From Dipteris shenzhenensis (taxonomy: Eukaryota; Polypodiophyta; Polypodiopsida; Gleicheniales), in assembly GCA_047967505.1 (NCBI GenBank), contig CM106539.1: a stretch of DNA of 64,000 nucleotides, one strand, 5' to 3'. The notes under the pieces were generated by a model. That model worked only from the letters and a program-made list of their open reading frames with translations, was not told the origin of the DNA and did no database searches. Position 1 is the stretch's first letter. The number at the start of each line of letters is the position of its first letter. Positions 32,935-45,041 of the stretch are shown one piece after another. Made by a program: the position numbers and the translations under genes.

Positions 32935-33421
32935 AATTTCCAGGTTCAAAGTGTTATCATCCAACTTCTTGTTAGATGACTTCATCATGCTTTGACACAC
33001 TAGCAGATGGACTGCTGTCCTTATTCACATAACTTTGGAAAACACAGTCTGGAGGGATAAAAACAAGTAATGAAATCAGCTCTATGGCTGTAATAAATTG
33101 AGTGATCTACGAAGGGAAAGAACTCCCTCTGTATCTGTAATCACTTAGGATAAAGCACTTGAAATACTGCTTCAAAATGAACCTGTTTTGAAATAGGAGC
33201 TAAAAAACAGTAGGAGCAGAGAGCACAGGTTGGAACATTGACAAGATATTTAACCTAAAAGACAGTCTAAAATTGAGTGACAGAGGTTAGAAATTTTGGA
33301 TTGAGAACTAGAACAGCCGGGATTGAGAATTAGAAGGAAACCTGAAGCGCGAATCTTGAAGTGCTAGATGAACTTGAAGAATGTTGCACATAGGTGTCGT
33401 AGCGTGTTGGAGCTTGATGAA

Positions 33422-33519
33422 GAAACTATTCAGAGATGGACTAGTGCAATAATTTATGCCAGAGTTTGAAGAAACTATTCAGAGATGGACTAGTGCAATA
33501 ATTTATGCCAGAGTTTGAA
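33422..33519 (+). repeat. 49-bp perfect tandem duplication
   Basis: 33422-33470 is repeated exactly at 33471-33519 ('gaaactattcagagatgg' start). Confidence 0.95.
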
Positions 33520-33559
33520 TGAACTATGTAGAAGCTGCATGGACTGCATGAAATGCATG

Positions 33560-35239
33560 GTTCAAAAAAGAGAATCCAAGGATTCTGGAATTAGAAGTGT
33601 TCCGGGTTTGAGATCCAAAAAATGAGACGGACTTTGCCAGAATTCAAACTGGTCGAGAATGGAGACTGGTGGAGATCGCGAAGTGCCTGGAATGGAAACT
33701 AGAATCTGGAAATTATGCGTCCGGAATGGAAACTGGAAGCACATCCGAGAATGGAAGAAGCGTGTCGGGACTATGCCCAAAAAGTGAGTATCTAGAAAGG
33801 TTTGAAAAGTGAGTATCTAGAAAGAAAGGTCTGAAAAGAGGATCCAGAGCATGGGGATCTGGAAAGAGTATCCGAAAATTCAGAAGTCCAAAAATTGAAA
33901 ATACCAGGATTCGAAATGGAAGCCTGTCTAGAATATGCAATCCAGGAAAGAATCTGGGATTGATTTTGATATTGAGCTGAGAAAGGATCCAGGAAATGAT
34001 CCAAGAATAATCAATCTGAGAAAGAATCTGGGATGATCTTGATATTGAAGCTCGTAAAGGATCCAGAAAGATGATGCGAGATTCGGTATCCGAAATGAAA
34101 CTCAGGATCAAGGATTTAGATTGCTGACATAAAGTCTAGTATCCAGGTGTCCTACCAGAGTCTAGGTGCTGATGTGGAGTCTGATATCTGAGTCCTAAGA
34201 GTCAGGTCTTAAGATGGAGTCAACCATCCGAGAGTGATGACATGTAAATCAAGATGCATGTGTGCTAACATGTCACTAGAGTTTGCGATCTCAAAATTCA
34301 TGAAGATCAAGATGCTAACCTAAAATCCGGAGATGCCATCATACACCGTCAAAGACTAAGGGCACGTGCGTGAGAGAGAGAGAGAGACGGACGGTATGCT
34401 TTGCACAAGTATACACTTAGTGAGTAGGACACATTGTATGCTATGCACAAGTATACACTATGCTCCAGTAATTCGAGTGAACCTAGAAAGGGTTTAAATA
34501 CAAAGAAGTAGGTAAGGGGCCATAAACGCTGTACCTCATGCAATTTATAATTTGAAGAGGTTCACTTGACATAGAAAGGCAACGAGAAGTCTGAGAACGT
34601 CCTATCAACCTGGAATGTGGCCGTAATTGTATCATGGCCTATGAACCCATAGCACTTGACTGAGGGTTTGAGGTATACATCCTAACCCACTCAATTTAAA
34701 AAGGAAAGGGTAAGTAGTTTTCGCGGATCCTACACTTCTGATTATACCTAATCCAAATGTAGGGTCCATAACAGAGAAAGCACAATCCACCTCAATGCTT
34801 ACCTTTGGAAGCCACATCAAATGCTTGGCTTTGATAGTTTGGTCTCCAAGCTTGGAACTAGTGGCCAACACACTCGATGGGGCCCTGTGCCCATTATTAT
34901 ATCCCAATATCTCAAACTCAACAAGTAGCCTTGGATGGGCTCCTCTAGTTTTGAATGAAAGGGAAGAACATTTAGGGGCAAGTCCCCTTAACTTAGAATC
35001 GGGCCTTGCCTTCTCACAAGACACCAAAGTACTAATATGAGAGGGAACACTCGCGAATTTTCGGCCATGTAATTGATGGCCTGGCTCAAGTCCTAGTGTC
35101 CATGACTCTACTACAAGTTATGATGTTGTCCCCATACATTTGCAAATATTGCGAAGTTTGTTCCGAGGCATGAACCAAAGGATTGGGACTTGTATTCCAC
35201 CTTGCTTGGCCCACCATCACTCTAATGACAGCTGAATAG
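33560..35239. other. Purine-rich degenerate repeats, no gene recognised
   Basis: 33580-34110 is full of variants of 'gaatctgga/gatccagga', giving a long but low-complexity minus-strand frame (34111-33713). 34380-34470 has a duplicated 'gcacaagtatacac' unit. It might be LTR or leader sequence of the following gypsy relic; no boundaries seen. Confidence 0.4.
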
Positions 35240-35940
35240 AATTGCCCACATATTAACATCTAGAGTCCAGGGATAAAGATGTGATTGTAGATGTTGACTC
35301 AGCTATCAATGTGATGAACCTTGAGATGTTTGAAAAGCTTGGGTTGAAGCTATCTGATCAAGTTTTCCAAGCATAGAGGATGGGAAACAATCAACGTTGC
35401 ACTTCCAAAGGCATTCTTTATTAGTTATTGGTCGAGGTCAAAGCTATTCAGATCTTAAATGATTTCCATGTGCTTCGTATGGAAGGACGACAAGCTTAAT
35501 ACACAATCCTCCTTTGGAAGGCCATTGATTATTTGGTCGGGTGGATGCTCCACCCGAAATCCCATGCTAGGAAGCGATAAAGACCAAATTGTCCTAAATG
35601 CTTATCCTGCTAGAGTCTGGCAGAGTTTGCTAATCTAGTTCAAAGTCAATAGAAGAGGGAGACGAGGACTCTAAGATGTCCTCCATTGGTTTTGGACTCG
35701 ATGTCGTCTAATAGATTTTTCAAGAGAAAAAGGATGTTATGATCTTTAATATATCGAAAGAAAAAGAACCAAAGCTCCTCGTTTCGGACGTTTGGATGAC
35801 AAGTCTCAAGACAGATGAAGACCCCAAGAAGATTCATGTCAAATTTGGGCTGGACTCGAGCATCAAAGTTAGATCATAGTCCTGTGCACTAGATCCATTG
35901 ATGTTTTTGCATGGTCTTATTTGGACACAAAGAGAATTGA

Positions 35941-36098
35941 TCTTTCAAAGGTGGAGCATGAGATTCCCTTCATATCAAATGCCAATCTAGTCTAGCAACC
36001 ATGTGGTCAAGGGAATCCATCTTTCAAAGGTGGGGCATGACATTCCCTTAAGGCCAAATGCCAATCTAGTTCGGCAACCATGTAGGCGGCTAGCGGAT
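35941..36098 (+). repeat. 79-bp tandem duplication in the gypsy relic
   Basis: 'tctttcaaaggtgg' recurs at 35941 and 36020 with the following sequence about 85% alike; it duplicates an RT amino-terminal segment. Confidence 0.8.
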
Positions 36099-36645
36099 AA
36101 AGTACAAGAAAACTGCTACATAGAAATTTAAAAACTGTGTGAAGCTAGCCTATTCTTCCGCATAATGATATCAGAATGGTTCTCTTTGATGGTCATAGTG
36201 CTCAAGAAAATATCCATAGAACTCCCAGTCAACGTACTCTACTTGGCGCTAAACAAGACAACATTTTTAATTCATATCTAGTGTCTTTCACAGACTAGAT
36301 CTTTGACCAAAAATTGAGGGAGGAGTTGTACAGCTATGCTTCTTTGTTGGGCATAACCAGATTGTAGTGACACCTGAGGATAAACTCCGAGGATAAACTG
36401 AAGCCCATCTTCATGTCAATATTTAGAGTCTTTGCGAGTCACGTCATGCCATTTGGACTTTGAAATGCTTCTAGCACATATTCATGCATCGTGATTTGTT
36501 TAAGGAACCTCCTCTTGGAGAATCTTAAGGTCTTCATCGACGACCCAACTTTAGGCACCTCCATACCTATCTTTTTGGATTTCTAGACACACTTCATTGC
36601 CTTGAATCCAAAGAAATGCATGTTCAGAATGCCTAACGGGGTACT

Positions 36646-36933
36646 ATCGGGGCATCTTATAAGCTACGAGGGGGATCACTGTGGATCTAGATGAAGTCCA
36701 ATGAATCTAATGGCTTTTGGCCCCTCAACACCTTCCTAGGTAGAGTAAGCTACTACTCGATATTTATCCTTGACTACATAGCTTAAACAATCGGGGCATC
36801 TTATAAGCTACGAGGGGGATCACTATGGATCCAGATAAAGTCAATGAATCTAATGGCTTTTGGCCCCTCAACACCTTCCTAGGTAGAGTAAGCTACTACT
36901 CGATGTTTATCCTTGACTACATAGCTTGAACCT
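36646..36933 (+). repeat. 144-bp tandem duplication in the gypsy RT
   Basis: 36646-36789 is repeated at 36790-36933 with few differences, duplicating the segment ending 'FLGRVSYY'. Confidence 0.92.
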
Positions 36934-37401
36934 TGCCTCTTGAGAACGACTACGCATTTGAATGGAATGATGAGTAGGGATAGCCATTGAAGAGATGAGG
37001 CATATCTTAGAAAAGGATCCCATCTTTGTACCCCCAACTATGGCTTGGACTTTTACGTCTTGTCGGCTCATAGGACCTACACAATAGCATGCTGCCTATC
37101 TGCAGTTGCACAATGATAGACTACATCAACCGATAGTTTTATGTAGCTGAAAATGGATTCCGTCTGAAACTCTGTATGTTAGAGTTGAGAAGCTAGTTTT
37201 GTCCTTAATGTATGTTGTTGAGAAGCTTCACTAATATATCTTGAGAAACAATGGTGATTTTTGTAGAAAATGAGGCATTTTGCCTCATGCTCAACAAAGT
37301 GAAACCATTGGACCAGCTATCAAAGTGGATCATAAAATGAACTAATGATGCAAACCCCTTGATTGCAATCAGCCCTAGATTGCTGGGTGATTGGCGATGA
37401 C

Positions 37402-37491
37402 GATGGTATGGAAACCAAAGATGAATCAAGCAAAGCTAGAGGGGGTGATGGTTTGGAAACCCAAGATGAATCAAGCAAAGCTAGAGGGGGC
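37402..37491 (+). repeat. 45-bp tandem duplication in the gypsy relic
   Basis: Two copies (37402-37446 and 37447-37491), nearly identical, and a multiple of three in length. Confidence 0.9.
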
Positions 37492-37974
37492 GATGATAGT
37501 AGTAAAGAAACCCTGCTACTTGATGTGGATGTATTTGGAACCAACAAATAGTGGAATGGTACACAAGTTGTATTGCACCTTTACGGTACCTTTACCAAAA
37601 AGGTCGAGATGGAGTCTCAGAAGATATGCTGCCTCCTATGAGATTCCCCTCATCTTGGAAGAATTTTATGACTCAAGCTATGGAGGGCATTTTATGGGCC
37701 AATTGACAGCTCGAAGGTTTTGTTGGTTGGGTATTGGTGGCCAACTATAGTAAAGGATAGCCATACTGACATCAAAAAATTTGCAATGCTTGCTAACAAG
37801 GTCGAAGGGAGAAATGAATGCAACCCTTACTCCCTATCTCCCATTCAAGAATTGGGGCATTGGCTTCGTCAACCCCTTCTCCTCTCCTTTGTCATCAGGA
37901 AAATGCTTATCCTGCTCTAGCTCTAGGTCAAGAGGTATTACCACCTCAGAGCTCATTATCAAGTATATAGGAGA

Positions 37975-37990
37975 GGGGGGGGGGGGGGGG
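37975..37990. repeat. Poly(G) run of 16
   Basis: Uninterrupted G16 next to the end of the gypsy relic; a likely polymerase or assembly weak point. Confidence 0.95.
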
Positions 37991-37999
37991 TTTATAAAT

Positions 38000-39339
38000 T
38001 GAAAAATGTCCAAAAAGAAGGTGTAGGGATAGGAAACTTGCCAAATTTTGGGAGGGAGTCCCACCCCAATAAAACATGGGTTCATGCTCACTAGGCTGGG
38101 ATTTAGGCGTTGTGGACAATTCTTAAAAGAAGCTGTTTTATATCAAACATACATACCTCAAAATGTAATGTTAAAAGTGCTTAAAGATGTTAAAACACAC
38201 ACAGAACCATTAACAATTATTTAAAAAATCTTTTAAGTGGCTTCTAATCATAGATTGGTCAACTTTGCCAATTCAATTGTGAGAAGAGTTAAAAGGAGGA
38301 TAGATCCAATAAAAAACCACATACACAAAGATATTGATTACAAATTGCCTTTTATGAATAGAAAAATCATAGCACTACTTGTAATATCCCAATAATGAAT
38401 ACTCAATGAATAACAAATGGCTTTTTATTAATGTTCAAGAGATTTATTAACAATGTGAACACGATCATCTTCTTGCTTATTTGAATGGCAGTTCGCAAAG
38501 ACTAACTGTCAAAAATGATGACTCTAACTAGCATATCCTAAATATAATGAATACATTATTTCTTTTTTATGATTGTACAATGCAATTTACTATTGATTTG
38601 AACATGATCATCTCGCAAATAGCAATGACATGGTTGCATGCGATTGTAAGTATGCTTAATTTGAAACTGGCTTCAATCATTCTTATGGATTGCTCAATCA
38701 TTCTTGTGGATTGCATGCGATTGTAAGTACGCTTGTGATTTGAAACTACCTTCAATCATTCTTATGGATTGCTCAATGATAACATATATTCCCACTAAGG
38801 GATAAGAATGCTAGACACATCATCAAACACTAAGGAGGAAGGGGAGAGGAAGTTGAGCATGGTAACATGAAGCAAATTTGCAACAAAGACCTCAAAAGAG
38901 TCTAGAGCCCTAATGCATGACTACAATAGAACTTAAAGTATCAAGGCTAATTGGCAACATAAAGAAAGCATAAGGTTTGATGGTGTATTTGATGGAAATA
39001 GTTGCTTAGACATTCCTTTCAATGTAAACAAGTTTTTGGAGGCACTTAAAAAGTTTTACCAAGTCTAAATGGAGTACCTACCAAATTCTTGTCTCTTATG
39101 GGGGCTTTTGGGAGTTAATTTAATAGACATACACTATAATATGCTTTTAAAGGATGCTAATATTGTTAGTTAAATTTGTACATGACAAACTAAGAGTTTG
39201 GGATGGGTGGCCTCTTACCATGTTGAGTATTGCATACATAGTGTTTGCGGAATCCCTAGTGGTTTGAGTTTAATGGATATTACATAATATGGCGAGTCTA
39301 GAATAGCATAGGCTTGCTCAAATCTGGATTATGCTAGAT
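38000..39339. repeat. AT-rich DNA with a 77-bp tandem duplication
   Basis: No gene seen. 38636 and 38713 start two diverged copies of a unit beginning 'gcatgcgattgtaagta'. Confidence 0.6.
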
Positions 39340-40040
39340 CACAAAAGGGGGAGTAAGTGTGGCTCAACATGTATCTAAAGAAGGCCTATGACCACATCCA
39401 TTAGGATTGCATATTGAAGGTACACAATTGCATTTTGGCCCTTTACCATTGTTGACGATGCTTTTCAAATTCTCTTACTCAATGTAGCAGTTACTATTGT
39501 TATTAGATCTCAAGCATTCAATTATGCAAGGATTCCCTTTAGACTCATTCCTATTTTGCATTGGTTTCTTTTATTTGTGAGGCAAAAGCATGGGAATAAA
39601 CAAACGAAATGGAAGGTATCGAACCACATGGGATCTATCTCTCTCTTTAGAACTTTGCTAACATTACAAATGCATTGATGATCATAGAAGAAAGAAAGTT
39701 AGATGTCGTATAGAATGTTGTAAGCACTTTTTTTTCAAGTTTCAACGTTTGGTTGCATTTATGTCAAGTGTTCATACTAGGCACAATACTTTGTTACACT
39801 TGGTGGTACCTAGGGTATGTCAAAATAGTGTCTATAGAATCAGACGTATGCAACGATGTGACATTTACTAGAAGAATGCCATTTTGGGAGAGACTAAGGA
39901 TTTCTCTTAAAACCTAAGTATAACTGGGCTATCTGCTATATGGAGTAAAATAAACCAAGCTATTATCTCTAGTTATAGTTTAGCTGATTACTAATATCAC
40001 AACCTTTGTCTAAGTGAAGTATTAACACAAAACCTTCTAA
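39340..40040 (+). pseudogene. LINE reverse transcriptase relic, plus strand
   Basis: Contains 'NMYLKKAYDHIH' followed after a stop by 'DCILKV' (39367-39420), the LINE RT motif around KAYD. Further on is 'CNIYWKDAILGE'-like sequence near 39.86 kb, which recurs at 41.3 kb. Heavily decayed. Confidence 0.55.
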
Positions 40041-40189
40041 AAAAAGTTACAGAAAACATGCAATTTGGTGATCACAATTTGTTAAGGGAGTTGTAGGGAC
40101 CAATCCCACCTTTCAAGTAAGCTCTCTTTGTGGAAAAAAGATAAATATATTTCACTTGGACAAATTTCTAGATTGCAAGAGAAGAGAGT

Positions 40190-40460
40190 AGTAAGTTTGC
40201 AAAGATTGAGCGTAGGAGGCTGATAATTGTAGGGTTGAGGGATAGGTTGCAATGTTAGATGATGCTTGCGTACAATTGAGGTTGCAAGGGAGCATGGACA
40301 CTTGGGAAGAGAGCACAAGTACAGAAAGAGCGAGTTGAACATAATGTCTAAAGAGTATACCCAAAGAATGTGGGTTCTCACTATTCATAGGGTATTATGG
40401 AGTATTTATACGTGAGACTTCATACTCTCTCTCCTAGGTCTATTTTCTCTCTCTAGGAAG
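40190..40460 (-). mobile_element. Minus-strand relic of the LTR family seen at 43.8-56.3 kb
   Basis: Read on the minus strand it shares an ordered series of words with LTR B: 'gtataaata', 'cccaca(t/c)tctttggg', 'cattatgtt', and 'caagtgtccatgct' with 'cccttgca'. Overall similarity is roughly 60-65% by eye. Confidence 0.55.
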
Positions 40461-41229
40461 GTGATTACGGCTTGTCCCCAGTAGGAACATACATAATTCA
40501 ATTAGAGGCCAAAACAAAAAGTTCTTTAATCACCTCTATGCAACATAATGGACCTTCATGCTAATGACCAACAAGGCACCCTATGCTAATATGATCCAAT
40601 TGTTCATAGTGAAAGAAAGGGGAAAGATCTTAGTAAATGGCAAGGGCTTTGCATGGTAAGATGCTTCTTCTAACATTTTCCTCTTATGATCAAATATTCC
40701 CAAGAATCTAATACAAGTTGCAAGCCATTCTAGATGGAAGGACAACCAAAGCCTTCATGGACGTTGGTTTAGATACAAACATTTGATGCATTGAATTGGT
40801 ATGGAAAACCTTTTGCAGATATAAATAGAAGTTGCCATAGTTTAGTATAATAGGTGATGCTTGCTACATGGACATGTAGACCCAATAGCTACCTGTTAGC
40901 TATTACAATCTCTAAGACCAAGATAAATTTAGGTTTAATAAAATGCAAGAGTCTTCATTTAGATAGACTCTTGAAAGTTGAGTATGTGTGGCTCAACAAT
41001 ACACCTCTAAACTAGAGAGTAGTGCATTGGTTTGCACTCAAGATCACAAAATGACGTTCATGGGCCATTTAGAGAACTTAGAGCTCCAATATGCTATCTT
41101 AAAAGTGTCTAACTTTGTGGGATACTCATGACTCATTGATGATCTAGCAACATCAATTTGAAAGGTTGTAGCAAACATTTGCTTTTTGAATTTCAAATGT
41201 CTTCTCTATCCATGAGTGGTTTGTTAGCA

Positions 41230-41520
41230 TAAGTCACTTTTATATACAGGTGTAAAGTTGCCAAGGGAGGTACTAGGAACATTATTTGGTTATGCTTAAT
41301 GGTAGGTAGGAGTGTCTATAGAATTTAACTTATGCAAAAATGCAACAATTACTGGAAGGATGCCATCTTGGGTGAGAATAAGGTATTCTCTATGAACTTA
41401 AGTTTAATCAGGACAACAAGTTGAGATTCAAAGCTAGATGGACTACAAAAAGCAAACTATTTTCTCCAAGTATATTACAAAGTGAAAAACATCACAATCT
41501 TTGTCCAAGTCAAGGATTGG
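41230..41520 (+). pseudogene. Second copy of the LINE carboxy-terminal relic
   Basis: Similar to 39740-40040 ('gtgtctatagaat', 'ggatgccatcttgggtga', 'tcacaatctttgtcc'). It probably encodes the WKD(A/I)xLG region near the end of a LINE ORF2. No intact frame. Confidence 0.45.
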
Positions 41521-42918
41521 CATAGCACTTTATAAATAATGTGGCACAACCATTAAGTTCACGTATTAAAGAATTAGAAAGTAGCAAAAATTGGCAATAA
41601 AGTATAGTCTTCTTATAACATGTAAAAGGGAAAGACCATATGAGTAAATTGGGAGAGAAAAAAGCAACTGAAAGTAAAATACATATGGGAGAGGAAGATG
41701 GATGAAAAGGGGAGGAGGAGAGTGGTGAACGAGGGGCAAGGCAATAAATGTAGGAGGACCATGGGATGGAACCCACTCTCATACAATTAAAAAGCCTTAA
41801 CCTCTCATTAAATCTTAAATGAATCTTAAATACAATGAAGGTAGTCTAAAACATTTTTAACAGGGTTAGCTTAACCAAAATACTTATGCATGAAAAGGGG
41901 TCATTGGGCTTGATTAGCAAAAAAGCCAACATAAATCCATTGGGGACCAAATAACTTTTGGAATTCCTCATGTGCTTTTAAGTGCTTTCTATTGTGCTTT
42001 GAAGCATTCCTCATGTGCTTATATATACAGTTTCAGATTGTGCTTTCAAACATTCCTTGTGCTTATGAATATGCTTTGAAGAATAGTAGTGTGCTTTACA
42101 GTATGATATAAGGAACATTTCATTTGCATCACCAGGCCTCGGTCATAGAAATTATATCTCCACTGTCCGATCGAAGGACCTTCTAATTCAAACTAAGGAT
42201 AAAGGGATCACCAAAAAAGTAAAAATCGTAAGGTACATCCATCGAATTGTGACATGTTACCATACAACATGTTGCGCCAACTAACAATAATTCATAGCGG
42301 GATGGATAGAGGACATACACGAGACCTATGATGTGGTGGCATGACTTGATGACATGGCAATGTGTGGCATGGGCCTCATGATGGGTAGTTTGGATTCTAG
42401 ACCAATGGGGTCAATGCAGTCAATCTACCCATAGTCTGCCATCAGCAACTGCACACTATACAATTTTGCCTCATTATGGCTTGTTAACAACCTGTGGGGC
42501 TAGATGTCCTTGGGGACTATAGTGCTGCCGAATCTGGTTGCTTGTCTGTGAATGGCCCACCACCTCTACCTGTTGCCTCTATGCCCATGTTGATCCTCCC
42601 ACCACGTGTCGCTCATTGTCATGCCACTGCCTCCTTGTAAGAAAACTCACCACATCTTGGTAAATCCCCCTCCTTCAGCCCTCGATGACCAAGCAAGGGC
42701 CTTGGTCACTCTTTCTCATTGGGAAGCCATTGAAAAAAGGCTGGTTGTCGCCTTCATGATTGGGAAAGGGCTGCCTAGACCCTTTCCCTCCAACCTTACT
42801 GCTATTGTAAGATAGGTGCATCTTCTTTTTTTTTGGGGTGTTACATTGAAATTGAAATTGACAAGGTGGGGAACCCACTAAGGCCGTGCAAAGTGTAGTC
42901 TAAGTCTTGTCAGTATGC
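41521..42918. other. No gene recognised
   Basis: AT-rich first half, more GC-rich from 42.3 kb. A T-run then 'ggggtgttac' at 42827-42842 resembles other T/G-run junctions in the window (7687, 32301) and may mark the tail of a minus-strand retroposon. Confidence 0.35.
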
Positions 42919-43774
42919 CTAGTAAGTGTAAATGTATGCCAAGGAGTGGCCACTCCCGTAAGCGAAGGATGTTCCTAATACTATGTTGGTGTTCAGTAGG
43001 TTGCTCCAAATGTGGTCCAACTGGGAGCCATACACAATGTTCCTTATACTGTGTTGGTGATCAGTAGGTTGCTCCAAATGTGGTCCAATTGGGAGACATA
43101 CACAATGGTGGGCTCTTTGATTTTTAATTCTAGATTGAAGGTGTTCATCATAGATTGTAGATTCATTAATTCCAGTGTGCTTTTGCACATGTCTATGTTG
43201 AAATGGCCCGATAGTATTGTTGCACTATCTTTTTTCATCGTCCTTACAACTATGTTGTGAAGGTAGTCGATGAACATATTGTATTTCATGGAGGGAGGTC
43301 TATATATGTTGAAAATAGTAAATTTTTTATCTTCTAGGTTTTTGTTGATCGTAGCGATTTCAATTCCTTGTTCTATGTATGTAGCAACTTCGTTTGCTCT
43401 TATCCTTTCAGCCAGTAGCGTACATTGTCAAGAGTGGGAGTAATTTTGTATGGCTCAAAATTGTGCTAGCAAGAGGGGATGTGGGTTTCTCATCCTTGTT
43501 CTTGGAAGAAGACAATGTCTAAGTTCATGAGGAATGGTGTTTTCTTGATGTCGGCCTTGTATTTAGATAGAGAGTCTGTGTTGACAGTGATGTAGCCAAC
43601 AATGTGCATGCCCCTTTTTTTTTCAATATTTAATTGAGATATTGTTTTCCAAGGGGCCTTCTCAATAAGTCTTGCCATCTCGTTCTTGACATCATTCTCA
43701 ATGTGGCATCCTATTTCTTTCAAAGGGAAGAGAATCCAAACTATGTCCTTTCCCATATGGCTCGGACATGCCAT
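42919..43774 (-). pseudogene. Helitron carboxy-terminal endonuclease domain
   Basis: The minus strand reads 'FLMNLDIVFFQEQ' (near 43.5 kb), 'FTIFNIYRPPS', 'ILSGHFNIDM' and 'SQLDHIWSNLL'. This is the APE-like endonuclease found at the end of Helitrons with a C-terminal EN domain (canonical GDFNIDM and LDHIWTN). Here the GDFN Asp is His, so catalysis is lost. A 68-bp tandem duplication (42969-43036 and 43037-43104) repeats the LDHIW segment. The preceding helicase lies far away at 56.3 kb; see that entry. Confidence 0.7.
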
Positions 43775-43809
43775 GAAAACTCCATGAGCTCAATTGGCCA
43801 ATCTGTCCT

Positions 43810-44816
43810 TGTTGACTCTGTCCAACATGAACTTATGTAGAAAGAGAATGTGTTACAACTTTGTGATACAACTTTGTGTTACAACTTCTACATACGACTT
43901 CTACATGTAGAAAGAGAATGTGATACAACTTTGTGTTACAACTTTGTGATACAACTTTGTGATATAACTTTGTGTTACAACTTTGTGTTACAACTTCTAC
44001 ATACGACTTCTACATGTAGAAAGAGAATGTGTTATAACTTTGTGTTACAACTTCTACATGTAGAAAGAGAATGTGTTACAACTTTGTCCTCCCCTCTCCT
44101 CCAACCTTGCAACCCATCCTCTCCCTCCTCCTCCTCCCTCCTCTCTCTTCTTTCCCCCATGCTCTTACAACTTCTTTCTCTCCCACTCCTATGCTCCCCC
44201 TAAACCCTTTGTTCCTCATCCCTTAAACTCCATGATCTATGAGGGAGACGAGTTCTCCACCATGTACTCTACCCTAAACCTTGGAGCCTCCTTCTAACCC
44301 TGGACTCCTTCTAAACCCTAGAACTTCCTTCTAAACCTTGGAACTCCTTCTAAACCCTAGAACCTCCTTATACCCTGGAACCTCCTTCTGAACCTTGGAT
44401 CCTCCTTCTAACCCTGGACTCCTTCTAAACCTTGGAACCTCCTTCTAAACCCTGGAACTCCTTCTAAACCTTGGAACCACCTTCTAACCCTGGAACCTCC
44501 TTCTAAACCCTGGAACCTCCTTCTAACCCTAGAACCTCCTTCTAACCCTTAAACCCCTCCTAAACCCTACAACCCCCAATGAAGGCAAAAGCCTTCATTA
44601 CCTCAATCATGATGATACACGTTCCTTTTACACATGCATGCACTTTGTTTGCTTACAACACTTAAGCCTACGTCTCTCACTGGAACACGACTCGAGGTCC
44701 TAAGCTGCTACACATATACTACAACCGACAACCCCACTATATCTATAGGTAACAAAAAGCCTTGGAACCCTACATACTGAGAAAACCCAGCTCTTTCTAC
44801 GAAAGCAGTAGGAAAG
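43810..44816 (+). mobile_element. LTR A of the gypsy composite
   Basis: Starts 'tgttgactctg' like LTR B. It contains a tandem 'gaatgtgttacaactttgtg'-type array (43838-44090), a CTC-rich microsatellite and a 19-20-bp minisatellite of 'ccttctaaaccctggaac' units (44260-44575). Similarity to LTR B ends at 44816. Compared with B it lacks the TATA-containing segment (internal deletion at about 44090) and the primer site. The preceding pentamer 'gtcct' has no partner at 56.3 kb. Confidence 0.85.
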
Positions 44817-45041
44817 ATGATTCCCTACCTAGCTACTAGGTCACATGCACTCACACGCTTTTGCTTACACACATAGATGATTGCATGAATAATTGTACCA
44901 CACACTTTCATTCCACACTCTCAAAGCATGTATAAAAAAAGATCTCTCTCTCACACACACACACAGAAAGGTCATACCGGCATGCCAATCAATCTAATGA
45001 TCAATGGTACACTACATGCACATGGATGCAAGTTCAAAAAA

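Larger units (their letters stand above)
35240..37960 (+). pseudogene. Degenerate Ty3/gypsy pol: protease, RT, integrase
   Basis: Plus-strand fragments follow gypsy order. Protease-like 'DVIVDVDSAINVMNLEMF' (about 35281) is followed by the RT start 'ISEWFSLMVIVLKK' (about 36168). RT then gives 'HVMPFGL', 'FIDDPTLG' (degenerate YVDD, about 36535) and 'LNPKKCMFRMPNG', then 'FLGRVSYYS'. The integrase zinc-binding region reads 'YGGHFMGQLTARR', 'VGYWWPTIVKDSH' and 'NWGIGFVNPF' (37670-37890). Each piece is in a different frame, with many stops. RNase H is hardly recognisable. Confidence 0.75.

Noticed and set aside
33713-34111. 132-codon minus-strand frame rich in 'ILDP/FRIL' units
   Set aside because: Arises from degenerate 'gatccagga'-like repeats; no start context or homology.
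34632-35040. 131-codon minus-strand and 81-codon plus-strand frames
   Set aside because: Overlapping frames on opposite strands with no recognisable motif; likely part of retroelement leader sequence.
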